This document shows positions 33,384 through 42,455 of a DNA stretch of 42,455 bases, piece after piece. The notes below the pieces were generated by a model. That model did not search any database. It saw nothing but the letters and a program-made list of their open reading frames with translations, and had not been told where the DNA came from. The translations under genes were made by a program, and so were the position numbers. The stretch comes from Gemmatimonadota bacterium. Its GTDB lineage: Bacteria; Gemmatimonadota; Gemmatimonadetes; Longimicrobiales; Gaopeijiaceae. The stretch is from positions 1 through 42,455 of the forward strand of contig VGVR01000030.1 in assembly GCA_016873995.1 (NCBI GenBank), written 5' to 3'. Each line of letters opens with the position of its first letter. The first letter of the stretch is position 1.

Positions 33384-34144
33384 TCGACTCCATGCAAGGC
33401 GTGGCTCGGTACGCAGCGTCGATGGCGCTCGCCTTCGTGTGCGCTGCGGCACCGGCCGTTGCGCAAGCCGGGCGGGCGCAGGCGCGAGAGGGCAATCGCT
33501 TGTACGAGCAGGGGCAGTTCGACGAGGCACACCAGCGCTACCTCGAGGGCCTCGCGGCGGCGCCCGGGTCCGGCGTGCTGCTCTTCAATTACGGCAACGC
33601 TCTCTATCGTTCGGAGGACTACCAGCGTGCCATGGAGGCGTACCAGCGAGCGATCGACACGAACGATCCGGCGCTCGTGAGCGAGGCGTGGTACAACCTG
33701 GGCAACGCGCTCTATCGGCAGCAGCAGCTCGAGCCTGCGCTAGAAGCTTATAAGCAGGCGCTCCGGCTGAGTCCGTCCGACGTAGATGCGAAGCACAACC
33801 TGGAGCGCGTCCTCCAGGAGATGCAGCAGCAGCAACAGCAGCAGAACCAAGACCAGCAGAATCAGGATCAACAGGACCAGCAGAACGAGAATCAACAGAA
33901 CCAAGACCAGCAGAATCAGCAGAATCAGCAGGACCAACAGGATCAGAACCAGCAGAGTCAGCCACGAGATCAGCAGGATGGGAATCAGCCGCCCCCGCAG
34001 GGTCGGGGCTCGCCCGAGCCGCGACCGGGCCAAATGACGCCCGAGCAGGCGGAGCGGCTCCTCCAGTCCGTGCAGGAAAATCCCGACTCCGTGAATCGAC
34101 CGCGAGCGCCCGCGACGGGCGTGAGACCGAGGCGACCTTGGTGA
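33380..34144 (+). CDS. batC: TPR protein BatC with Gln/Asn-rich linker
   Basis: A 254-residue exported TPR protein. After the signal peptide (to AVAQ) there are about three TPRs (32-140; for example AWYNLGNALYRQQQLEPALE). A very low-complexity Gln/Asn/Asp stretch follows (149-203), then the conserved BatC C-terminal helix (MTPEQAERLLQSVQENP). A Gln-rich linker is common in BatC, but this one is long. ATG 33380 overlaps the batB stop, and the stop overlaps the batD start. Confidence 0.88.
   Translation: MIDSMQGVARYAASMALAFVCAAAPAVAQAGRAQAREGNRLYEQGQFDEAHQRYLEGLAAAPGSGVLLFNYGNALYRSEDYQRAMEAYQRAIDTNDPALVSEAWYNLGNALYRQQQLEPALEAYKQALRLSPSDVDAKHNLERVLQEMQQQQQQQNQDQQNQDQQDQQNENQQNQDQQNQQNQQDQQDQNQQSQPRDQQDGNQPPPQGRGSPEPRPGQMTPEQAERLLQSVQENPDSVNRPRAPATGVRPRRPW
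33824..33988 (+). repeat. CAG/CAR-rich low-complexity repeat inside batC
   Basis: This stretch is made of imperfect CAG, CAA, AAT, AAC and GAC codons and encodes an almost uninterrupted Gln/Asn/Asp run of 55 residues. Repeated submotifs such as GACCAGCAGAATCAG suggest expansion by slippage. Codon variety means the tract is not a pure microsatellite. Confidence 0.8.
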
Positions 34145-35967
34145 GGGGACGAGTTCTCTCTGGTTGGCTCACGGCGGTAGTCGGCTCGGCCCTGGGCTTC
34201 ATCGGCGCGGGCGTCGCGCCCCTTCCCGCGGTGGCCCAGGACCCGAGCGTACGCGCCTATCTCACACCGGGCTCCACGATTGGGGTGGGGCGTCCGTTCG
34301 TCCTCAATGTCGAGGTCACCGGCGTGCAGGGCCTCAACGAAGATCCGCCCGTGCCGGACCTCTCCTCGTTCGCCCAGTACCTCGCGAGCGGCAGCCAGAC
34401 GTCGATGCGGACGGTGAACGGGCGCACCACGGTCTCCGTCACCGTGCAGCACAGGTATCAAGCAGTGCGTGAGGGCACCTTCGACATTCCCGCCTTCGAG
34501 GTTCGGGCAGGTGGGCGCGCGCTCCGCACCGAGCGCTTGAGCGTTACGGTGACGTCGTCGCCGCAGACGGGGGGTGGGGGAGGGGGAGCCGATGGCGGGA
34601 TCTCCGCGCAGGCCCTCTTCGTGACCGCCGAGGCCACCAAGACGAGGGTGCGCGACGGCGAGCCGTTCGTGGTCGAGTATCGAATCTGGACGAGGGTAGA
34701 CGTCGGCTCCTACGACTTTACCCGCGTGCCCGAGCCGGAGGGCTTCTGGGTCGAAGACGTGACGCCGGAGGGGCAGCCGCGGCGGGAGCAGTTGACTCGC
34801 AATGGACAGTCCTACACGACGGCAGTCGTGCGCAGGGTCGCGCTCGTGCCCACTTCGCCCGGCGAACGCAGAATCGAGCCCGTGGGACTCCAGGTTCAGG
34901 TGCGGGTGCGCCGGGCGAGTCCGTTCGGCGACATCTTCGGCGACCCGTTCTTCGGCGGTTCCTCGGTCGTGCCGACGACGGTGCTCTCCAATCCCCTCAC
35001 CGTCACCGTCTCGCCCCTCCCTGCCGGGCGGCCCGAGCCGTACAGCGGTGTGGTGGGTCGGCTGTCGCTCACCGCCTCACTCGACCGGGATTCGGTCGGC
35101 GCCAACGATGCCGTGACGCTCACGGTGCGCGCCTCCGGCGAGGGCAATCTACGCGCCGTGCCGGAGCCAGAGCTGGGCCTGCCGAGCGACTTCGAGATCT
35201 TCCCGCCGGAGACCTCGGAGTCCGTGCAGCCGTTCGGGCCGGGTCTCTCCGGCGAGAAGAAATTCGAGTACGTGCTCATTCCGAGGGCTCCGGGACAGCG
35301 CGAGATCCCGCCCATCCGCATGGGCTACTTCGATGAGCGAGCGGGGGCATATCGGACGGCCGCCACCAACGCCCTTCCGCTCACCGTCACGGGTGTCGCT
35401 GGCGAAGGGCCTGGGGACGTGGCTCGCGGCGGTGTCGCCACCCTGCGCGAGGACATCCGCTTCATTCACCTGGGTGCCGGAGAGCTGGAGCCTCGCGGGC
35501 GATCGCTGTTCGCGAGCCCGATGTTCTGGCTCGTCGCGCTGCTCCCGGTGGTGGGCGTGGCCGCCTCGGTGGGGGTCCGCCGACACCGCGATCTCCTCGA
35601 GGGGGACGTGGCGTACGCGCGTGGGCGGCGGGCGAGCGGCCTGGCCCGGAAGCGACTCGCGGAGGCGCGTCGCTTGGCGGCGGGTACGGACACGCGGGCG
35701 TTCTACGCCGAGGTCGCACGCGCCCTGCGCGGACTCGCCGCAGATCGCCTCAACGTGGCGGAGGCGGGGCTGCAGACGACCGACCTCGAACAGCTACTGC
35801 GCCAGCGAGGGGTGTCGGACGCGACCGTCCGAGACGTCCTCGGTTGCCTGGAGCACTGCGACCGTCAGCGCTTCGCCCCACCGGGAACCGATCCGCACGA
35901 GGCGTCACGCTTCCTCGATCGCGCCGGTGAGGTCATGACGGCACTCGACAAGGGGGTTCGCCGGTGA
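34141..35967 (+). CDS. batD: BatD oxygen-tolerance protein
   Basis: A 608-residue BatD protein. It has a signal peptide (to AVAQ), long beta-rich periplasmic repeats starting VRAYLTPGSTIGVGRPFVLN, a PFGDIFGDPFFGGSS segment typical of the family and a Gly-rich linker at about 141-150. One membrane helix (FWLVALLPVVGVAASVGV, about 460-478) leads to a cytoplasmic helical tail (RAFYAEVARALRGLAADRL). It spans the membrane and probably links the VWA proteins to the periplasm. GTG 34141 overlaps the batC stop (GTGA). Confidence 0.88.
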   Translation: MRGRVLSGWLTAVVGSALGFIGAGVAPLPAVAQDPSVRAYLTPGSTIGVGRPFVLNVEVTGVQGLNEDPPVPDLSSFAQYLASGSQTSMRTVNGRTTVSVTVQHRYQAVREGTFDIPAFEVRAGGRALRTERLSVTVTSSPQTGGGGGGADGGISAQALFVTAEATKTRVRDGEPFVVEYRIWTRVDVGSYDFTRVPEPEGFWVEDVTPEGQPRREQLTRNGQSYTTAVVRRVALVPTSPGERRIEPVGLQVQVRVRRASPFGDIFGDPFFGGSSVVPTTVLSNPLTVTVSPLPAGRPEPYSGVVGRLSLTASLDRDSVGANDAVTLTVRASGEGNLRAVPEPELGLPSDFEIFPPETSESVQPFGPGLSGEKKFEYVLIPRAPGQREIPPIRMGYFDERAGAYRTAATNALPLTVTGVAGEGPGDVARGGVATLREDIRFIHLGAGELEPRGRSLFASPMFWLVALLPVVGVAASVGVRRHRDLLEGDVAYARGRRASGLARKRLAEARRLAAGTDTRAFYAEVARALRGLAADRLNVAEAGLQTTDLEQLLRQRGVSDATVRDVLGCLEHCDRQRFAPPGTDPHEASRFLDRAGEVMTALDKGVRR

Positions 35968-36773
35968 GCGCGCAAGTGACGGCGCGGGCGCGGCTCGCGA
36001 CGGTGAGTGTGAGGATGATGCCCGTCGTGCTGCTCGCCGCGCTGACGGCGCTCCTTGCGCCGAGTCGCGTGGGAGCTCAGGAGGAGATCCTGGCGCAGGG
36101 GAACCAACTCTACCAACAAGGCGACTTCGCCGGGGCGGTCGCAGCATACGATGCGGTGCTCGAGGGCGGCTTCACGAGCGCGGCGCTGCACTACAACTTG
36201 GGCAACGCCTACTTCAAGAACGGCGACCTCGGTCGTTCGATTCTGGAATGGGAGCGTGCGCGGGCGCTCGAGCCATCCGACCCTGACGTGCTCGCGAACC
36301 TCGAGCTCGCTCGTTCGGTCACCGCCGATGCGATCGAGCCGCTCCCACGGTTCTGGCTTTTCACCGCAGTCTCGTGGTGGGTGAATCTGCTTCCCGGCGG
36401 TCTGCTGGCGCTGCTGGTGGGTGTGGCATGGCTCACGACTGGCTTCGGGCTGGCGCTGCGCGTGTTGGCGCGGCGCAACGAGGTCCGGCGCTTTGCGATG
36501 TGGACGGCGATCGCCGGCGCGGGCGTCGTCGCCCTGCTGGGGACCAACCTGTTCGTGCGCGAGCTCGGCATCGGGCGCGCCGAGCGGGGTGTGATTCTGG
36601 TGGATGCGGTGCCGGTTCGATCGGCTCCGGCGGAGCAGGACGATCTCACCCTCTTCGAGATCCATGAGGGCACGTTGGTGCGCATCGACCAGCGTACGGG
36701 CGGCTGGGCCGAGGTCGTGCTCGAGGACGGGAAGGTGGGGTGGGTGCTGGCCGACGTGATGGGCGTGATCTAG
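35964..36773 (+). CDS. batE: TPR-SH3 membrane protein BatE
   Basis: A 269-residue protein with a signal anchor (VVLLAALTALLAPSRVGA) and two TPRs (about 40-108; LHYNLGNAYFKNGDLGRSIL). Two membrane helices (about 130-160 and 172-195) follow, and the C-terminal part is SH3-like (VRSAPAEQDDLTLFEIHEGT, GWVLADVMGVI). This is the usual BatE layout and closes the operon. GTG 35964 overlaps the batD stop. The convergent receptor gene ends 18 bp downstream, with no clear hairpin between. Confidence 0.86.
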   Translation: MSAQVTARARLATVSVRMMPVVLLAALTALLAPSRVGAQEEILAQGNQLYQQGDFAGAVAAYDAVLEGGFTSAALHYNLGNAYFKNGDLGRSILEWERARALEPSDPDVLANLELARSVTADAIEPLPRFWLFTAVSWWVNLLPGGLLALLVGVAWLTTGFGLALRVLARRNEVRRFAMWTAIAGAGVVALLGTNLFVRELGIGRAERGVILVDAVPVRSAPAEQDDLTLFEIHEGTLVRIDQRTGGWAEVVLEDGKVGWVLADVMGVI

Positions 36774-36791
36774 GCGATCAGGCTTCGCACC

Positions 36792-39038
36792 TCAGTCGAC
36801 GTCACCCAAGAGCCGCACGCTCAGCCCGGCGGACAGACGCCGCGGCAGCGCGGGTGTCAGGAAGCGCTCGGGCCCGACGATGGCCGCCCTGCCGTTCTCG
36901 GCGACGATCCCGAAGTCGTGGTGATCGCTGTCCAGGGCGTTCGCGAACTCCAGAAAGGCGACGGCTCGGCCGAATCGTCGCTCGAAGCTTATGTCGACGA
37001 TCGTGCTCGCTCCGAGTCGCCCGAACTCCTGGTCGTTACCCTCGTCCCCGACCAAATAGCGTCGCCCGGTCCAGCTTCCCTCGATCGCGACGGTCGTGGC
37101 CGCGAGCTCGAAGCTCAGGTTTAGGGTGCCGGCCAGCTGCGGGATCATAGGGAAGAGATCGCCCGGTTCGACTTCGACGGCGCCCTCGCTTGGCCCTCCG
37201 GGGGCCACGGAATCGTCTTCGACGAAGGGGGACGGGAGCTCCGCGTCGGTCTCGAAGGTGGCGCGCGTCCACGCGAGCGACCCGCTCATCCGTAGGCCTG
37301 CGAGCGCGGACACCGGCGATCCGCTGGCCGACAGCTCGAGGCCGATGCGGCGCGTCCGTTCGAGGTTGGTGAAGTACCCGAGCGTCGGGGTGGCCTCGTC
37401 GACGACGTTGAAGATGTCGTCGTGGACCTCCGTCCAGTACGCGACGAGAGAAGCGCCCAGCCGCTCGCGGGAGAGCCGGGCTCCCGCCTGCCAAGTGTCC
37501 GACCTCACTGGCTCGAGTGGCGGATCGGGGCCGAGCCCGAACGGAAGTTGGCATGGATCGGCGGGGTCCGCGCAGGTCACCTCGAGGATCACCGGTGCTC
37601 GGAATCCACGACCGTAGCCGGCGAACGCGCTGAACCCGAGCGCGACGTCCGCGCTCACCCCAAGGCCGCCCGATACCTCGGAGAACACGTTCTCCCCGCT
37701 GTCGCCGGGGTCGAGCAGGTCCGTGACGGGAAGGTCGACGTGGTCGTAGCGCGCGGACGCATACAACGAGAGTCGGGGCACGAGCGACCACCAGGCCTCG
37801 GCGAACGCGCCGACGTTGTCCTCCTGCGTGTTCAAACGCTCGGTCGTTCCTTCCACGAGCGTCGGGAACGCGCGGTTCGGACGCTCGCGGATCTCGATGT
37901 CCACGTCGTTGCGTGACCACTCCGCTCCGAACGCTAATAGAGTGCCGGGCTCCGGTTGAAAGAGGAGCTGGGCGCTGCCTCCGCCCGAGGCGATGTCGGT
38001 GATCCCGAGTGCGTCGGGCTCGCTGATGTTGTCGTTCGCTTGGCGGAAGTTCGCGAAGCGCCCGAACACATTCGCCTGCAACTGCCAGCGTTCACCCAAC
38101 TCGTGCTCGATCCGGGCACTCAGGAAGTGGAGTCTGGGCCGGAACGCGTCGCCCCGCCCGCCGGTGTACTGAAGTCGGCGGCGGTCGGACGGGGGCGACG
38201 TGATGTCGGGAGGGAGAGGGCCGCCCAAGAGCCAAGACTCGGGCACGGGACCGGGCCCCTCGAGTGAGTCCGCTTCGAACGTGTATGACAACCATGCGTC
38301 CGTGCGTTCTCCGCGCCACCCGACCTTGCCGAAGAGGGAGAGCTCTTGGGAGCTCTCCAGCCAACGCCACCCCTCGGCCCTCCGATACGACCCCAAGAGG
38401 AGTCCGTCCCAGCCGCCCAGCATTCCCGAAGCGCGTACCATGCCGCCTGCCGAGCCGAAGGAGCCTCCGTGGACCGCGGCGTCCAGGGAGGCGTCGCGTG
38501 TGCCCCTACGCGTGACGAAGTTGAGCGCACCGGCGAGGGAGTTCTTGCCGAAGACCCCGACTGGGCCACGCACCAACTCGATGCGCTCGATCGCTCCCTC
38601 CGGGATCAGGCTGAGGTGCACTTGGGACGCATCGGCCTCGTTCACGCGTACGCCGTCGACGAAGACGCTCACGCTCTGCGGCACGCCGACGATCGGGGAC
38701 ACGCTGAAACCACGCAGGCGCACGTCGAGCTGTCCGGCGCTCCCGGTCTGGTTCGTGATCGTCACCCCCGGCAGACCCGCCAACGCTCCCGCGATTGCGC
38801 CAGCCGTGGGTTCGACCACGCTTCCGCTGATCACGTGCGCGGTGAACGGTGTCTCCGCCAGGGGTACGGCGCCGGCGCGCAGCCGGCCGATCTCAACCTC
38901 GACGGGTTCGAGAGGGACAACCGAGTCGGGCGATGGAGGTGCCTGGGCCGCGGCCGTCGCTGCCGTCCCCAGAAGCAGGAGCCCCGCGAGCGGACCGACC
39001 GCAGGGCGGCCGATGCGCACGCGGGGCTCCCCGTCCAT
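36792..39038 (-). CDS. TonB-dependent outer-membrane receptor
   Basis: A 748-residue receptor with a signal peptide (to about TAAAQ), a plug domain (about 42-180: GVTITNQTGSAGQLDVRLRG, VFVDGVRVNEADASQ, IERIELVRGPVGVFGKNSLA) and a 22-strand-type barrel to the C-terminus (FERRFGRAVAFLEFANALD near the end). It should take up a bulky nutrient with TonB energy. The substrate is unknown, and no iron-regulation site is seen. It starts 14 nt after the metallo-beta-lactamase-fold gene, so the two are likely co-transcribed. Confidence 0.88.
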   Translation of the reverse strand: MDGEPRVRIGRPAVGPLAGLLLLGTAATAAAQAPPSPDSVVPLEPVEVEIGRLRAGAVPLAETPFTAHVISGSVVEPTAGAIAGALAGLPGVTITNQTGSAGQLDVRLRGFSVSPIVGVPQSVSVFVDGVRVNEADASQVHLSLIPEGAIERIELVRGPVGVFGKNSLAGALNFVTRRGTRDASLDAAVHGGSFGSAGGMVRASGMLGGWDGLLLGSYRRAEGWRWLESSQELSLFGKVGWRGERTDAWLSYTFEADSLEGPGPVPESWLLGGPLPPDITSPPSDRRRLQYTGGRGDAFRPRLHFLSARIEHELGERWQLQANVFGRFANFRQANDNISEPDALGITDIASGGGSAQLLFQPEPGTLLAFGAEWSRNDVDIEIRERPNRAFPTLVEGTTERLNTQEDNVGAFAEAWWSLVPRLSLYASARYDHVDLPVTDLLDPGDSGENVFSEVSGGLGVSADVALGFSAFAGYGRGFRAPVILEVTCADPADPCQLPFGLGPDPPLEPVRSDTWQAGARLSRERLGASLVAYWTEVHDDIFNVVDEATPTLGYFTNLERTRRIGLELSASGSPVSALAGLRMSGSLAWTRATFETDAELPSPFVEDDSVAPGGPSEGAVEVEPGDLFPMIPQLAGTLNLSFELAATTVAIEGSWTGRRYLVGDEGNDQEFGRLGASTIVDISFERRFGRAVAFLEFANALDSDHHDFGIVAENGRAAIVGPERFLTPALPRRLSAGLSVRLLGDVD

Positions 39039-39052
39039 CGATGGTCGACTAA

Positions 39053-39919
39053 TTACCGCCCGCCGAGCTCCGTATACATGGCGCGTAGGAAGCGCTCCGG
39101 GCTGTCCATGCCGGCGTCGTAGGCCCTGGTGGGGCCGGCCGCGAGGACCTGATCGACATTGAGGCCCTGCGCGATCAGCGCCTGCACGCGCGCCCTCACG
39201 TCCAGAATCATGTCGCGGTGCGCGATGAGCTCCGTGCGACCGACCACGCGGCCGTGGCCAGGAATGATCTTCGTGTTGGTACCGGCCAAGCCGATGGCGA
39301 CGCCGAGCGCTTCGAGCAGTCCGCTCAGCGAACCGCCGTTGGCCAGGTCCATGTACGGATAGCCGGTCGTGCGGAACACGTCGCCCATGTGGAGGACGTC
39401 CGCGTTCACGAAGTGGATGTAGCTGTCGCCGTCCGTGTGCGCGGGGGGCACGGGAATCGTGCGAACCTGCTCACCGTTCAGGTGGATGTTGATCGGCTCG
39501 GAGAAGGTAAGCACAGGGAGCGCGACTGCCGGTGCAGTGGCGCTCAGGCGCACACGCACCGCATCACGCGCCAGGATCAAGATCCCCATGCGCCCCAGGT
39601 TCTCGTTCCCACCCGTGTGATCGCCGTGCACGTGCGTATTGATCACGAAGCGGATCTCACCGCGATTGAGCGTACGGATGGCGGCCAGAATGCGGTCCGT
39701 GAGGGGCGCGAACTGGTCGTCGATCATGACGACGCCGTCCTCGCCGATGGAGAGGCCGATGTTGCCGCCCTGGCCCTCGAGGTAATAGACACCCTGCGTG
39801 ACCTGGTGCGGGATGATCCGCACCTGGCTCATGTCACGACCCTGCCCGTCCACGGGGGGTGGGAGTGTGAGGACCGAGAAGGCGAGCGCGGTGCCGGCGA
39901 GCCGATGCGCCAACGTCAT
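39053..39919 (-). CDS. Secreted metallo-beta-lactamase-fold hydrolase
   Basis: A 288-residue MBL-fold enzyme with a signal peptide. The metal motif HVHGDH has H96, H98, D100 and H101. It is followed by PPAHTDGDSYIHF, LHMGDVFRTTGYPYMD and IIPGHGRVV. The protein resembles quinoprotein relay or 'cyclase' type MBL enzymes more than true beta-lactamases, so I make no resistance claim. ATG 39919 has AAGGAA upstream; the longer frame to 39997 adds a non-signal extension. It precedes the TonB receptor by 14 nt. Confidence 0.85.
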   Translation of the reverse strand: MTLAHRLAGTALAFSVLTLPPPVDGQGRDMSQVRIIPHQVTQGVYYLEGQGGNIGLSIGEDGVVMIDDQFAPLTDRILAAIRTLNRGEIRFVINTHVHGDHTGGNENLGRMGILILARDAVRVRLSATAPAVALPVLTFSEPINIHLNGEQVRTIPVPPAHTDGDSYIHFVNADVLHMGDVFRTTGYPYMDLANGGSLSGLLEALGVAIGLAGTNTKIIPGHGRVVGRTELIAHRDMILDVRARVQALIAQGLNVDQVLAAGPTRAYDAGMDSPERFLRAMYTELGGR

Positions 39920-39991
39920 GTAGTTTCCTTGCTGATTGCCTGTGCCACGAACGATGCAGGGGAGGGCAACATACGTCGGGTCAGCGCATTG

Positions 39992-40023
39992 CGTCACGGC
40001 GGCCCGCCCGGAGCGCCGTGACG
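39992..40023 (-). terminator. Terminator-like hairpin after the VOC gene
   Basis: CGTCACGGCG (39992-40001) pairs perfectly with CGCCGTGACG (40014-40023), with a 12-nt loop. On the minus strand it starts about 10 nt after the VOC stop at 40034, and it precedes the MBL gene. CAATGC follows, without a T-run. Confidence 0.55.
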
Positions 40024-40033
40024 TCTGGCGCCA

Positions 40034-40558
40034 TCAGCCTTCCGACGAGATGCTGAGCTTGAAGCCGTCGGGATCGGTGATGGCGAACTGCCGGGCGCCC
40101 CATGACATGGTGGCCGGCTCGGAATCGAGCTTACCGCCGGACTTCTTCACGTTCGCGGCGATGTCGTCCACGCTCTGTGCCGTGGCGCAGTGCAGGCGGA
40201 AGCCCTCGCCCTTCTTCCGGTCGCGCCCCTTGGCCCAGTCGTCTTGCCCGAGGTAGAAGCGCGCTGTGCCGGCGAGCAACTCACAGCCACGTATCTCACC
40301 GTCGTGCACCCAAGTCTCACCAACAACGAAGCCGAGCACGTCGCGGTACCAGGCGATGCTCTTGTGAAGGTCACCGACCGTGAGGGACGGGGATACGCCA
40401 CGCAGCCGAAGGGTCTCGGGCGACTTCCGCTTTGCAGCGATGGCCGGCGCAGCAGACGCCTTCTTCGCGCTCGACTTCTTCACGCTCGACTTCTTGGTCG
40501 CGGCCTTCTTGGAAGCCTTCTTCGGGGCTGCCTTCTTCGCCTTCTTGCGTGTGGCCAT
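40034..40558 (-). CDS. VOC-family protein with histone-H1-like Lys/Ala-rich N-terminus
   Basis: A 174-residue protein in two unlike parts. Residues 1-46 consist of KKAxxKK repeats (about sixteen Lys, many Ala and Ser), like bacterial histone-H1 (Hc1/AlgP) tails. Residues 53-174 form a VOC/glyoxalase-type domain (VSPSLTVGDLHKSIAWYRDV, CELLAGTARFYLGQDDW, QFAITDPDGFKLSIS). The VOC His/Glu metal set is incomplete by eye, so it may be a binding rather than a catalytic domain. ATG 40558 has AGGAGG (overlapping the upstream stop) six bases before it; the DUF5916 gene is 8 nt upstream. The tail could bind DNA or RNA (inference). Confidence 0.85.
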   Translation of the reverse strand: MATRKKAKKAAPKKASKKAATKKSSVKKSSAKKASAAPAIAAKRKSPETLRLRGVSPSLTVGDLHKSIAWYRDVLGFVVGETWVHDGEIRGCELLAGTARFYLGQDDWAKGRDRKKGEGFRLHCATAQSVDDIAANVKKSGGKLDSEPATMSWGARQFAITDPDGFKLSISSEG

Positions 40559-40566
40559 GGTGCCTC

Positions 40567-42455
<1,889 letters not shown>

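Noticed and set aside
39053..39919. Beta-lactam resistance gene
   Set aside because: HVHGDH alone marks the broad MBL fold; the context (TonB receptor) and remaining motifs do not support a true beta-lactamase.

Overview
The window is a GC-rich (by eye about two-thirds G+C), densely coded piece of a Gram-negative bacterial chromosome. The mix of proteins fits Gemmatimonadota best, or an Acidobacteriota-like relative. It includes DUF6644, DUF6152 and DUF5916 proteins, 'PRTxDGRPDLxGxW' secreted proteins, a TonB plug without a barrel, a cytochrome c fused to a PHM-like domain, and an ECF sigma factor with a CBM48-like anti-sigma factor. This assignment comes from family composition only; there is no rRNA or phylogenetic marker in the window. 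I see no tRNA, rRNA, CRISPR array, insertion sequence or phage gene.

Layout. 1-3923 (+): the end of a secreted protein, then a run of small redox proteins: cytochrome c fused to a PHM-like copper monooxygenase, a cytochrome c lipoprotein, a c'-like cytochrome lipoprotein and two paralogous DUF6644 membrane proteins. 3951-9529 (-): DUF6152, two 'PRT' family proteins, a PVADH-like quinohemoprotein, and a Sel1/carboxypeptidase-regulatory/TonB-plug protein. 9724-13882: Tat-exported amidohydrolase and DinB protein (+), topoisomerase IB (-), flavin monooxygenase (+). 14010-18758 (+): an apparent six-gene surface-sensing locus. It holds an ECF sigma factor, an anti-sigma factor with a periplasmic CBM48-like domain, a secreted protein A, an outer-membrane barrel ending in a second CBM48-like domain, secreted protein B (a paralog of A), and a DUF4382 lipoprotein. 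18821-20721 (+): aguA-aguB, which convert agmatine to putrescine, with a very strong hairpin over the aguA start. 20887-27053 (-): a DUF885 peptidase-like lipoprotein, a frameshifted metallophosphoesterase, a third 'PRT' paralog and a VWA protein with four Ig-like repeats. 27216-28247 (+): a secreted alpha/beta hydrolase. 28452-36773 (+): a complete, tightly overlapping MoxR/DUF58/Bat operon. 36792-42455 (-): TonB-dependent receptor, metallo-beta-lactamase-fold hydrolase, VOC protein with a histone-H1-like Lys-rich tail, and a frameshifted DUF5916 outer-membrane protein that runs off the window in a (GCC)n repeat.

How the genes work together. Most products carry signal peptides, lipoboxes or Tat motifs, so this is largely a cell-envelope region. 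Many genes overlap by 1-4 nt (ATGA, GTGA, TGATG), which indicates translationally coupled operons. The sigma/anti-sigma/CBM48 locus is the best candidate for an undescribed system: the anti-sigma factor and the barrel protein should both place a related CBM48-like fold in the periplasm, and the barrel gene is flanked by two copies of an unnamed secreted family with Arg-Gly tails. Two genes carry single-base frameshifts, which may be real decay or assembly errors.
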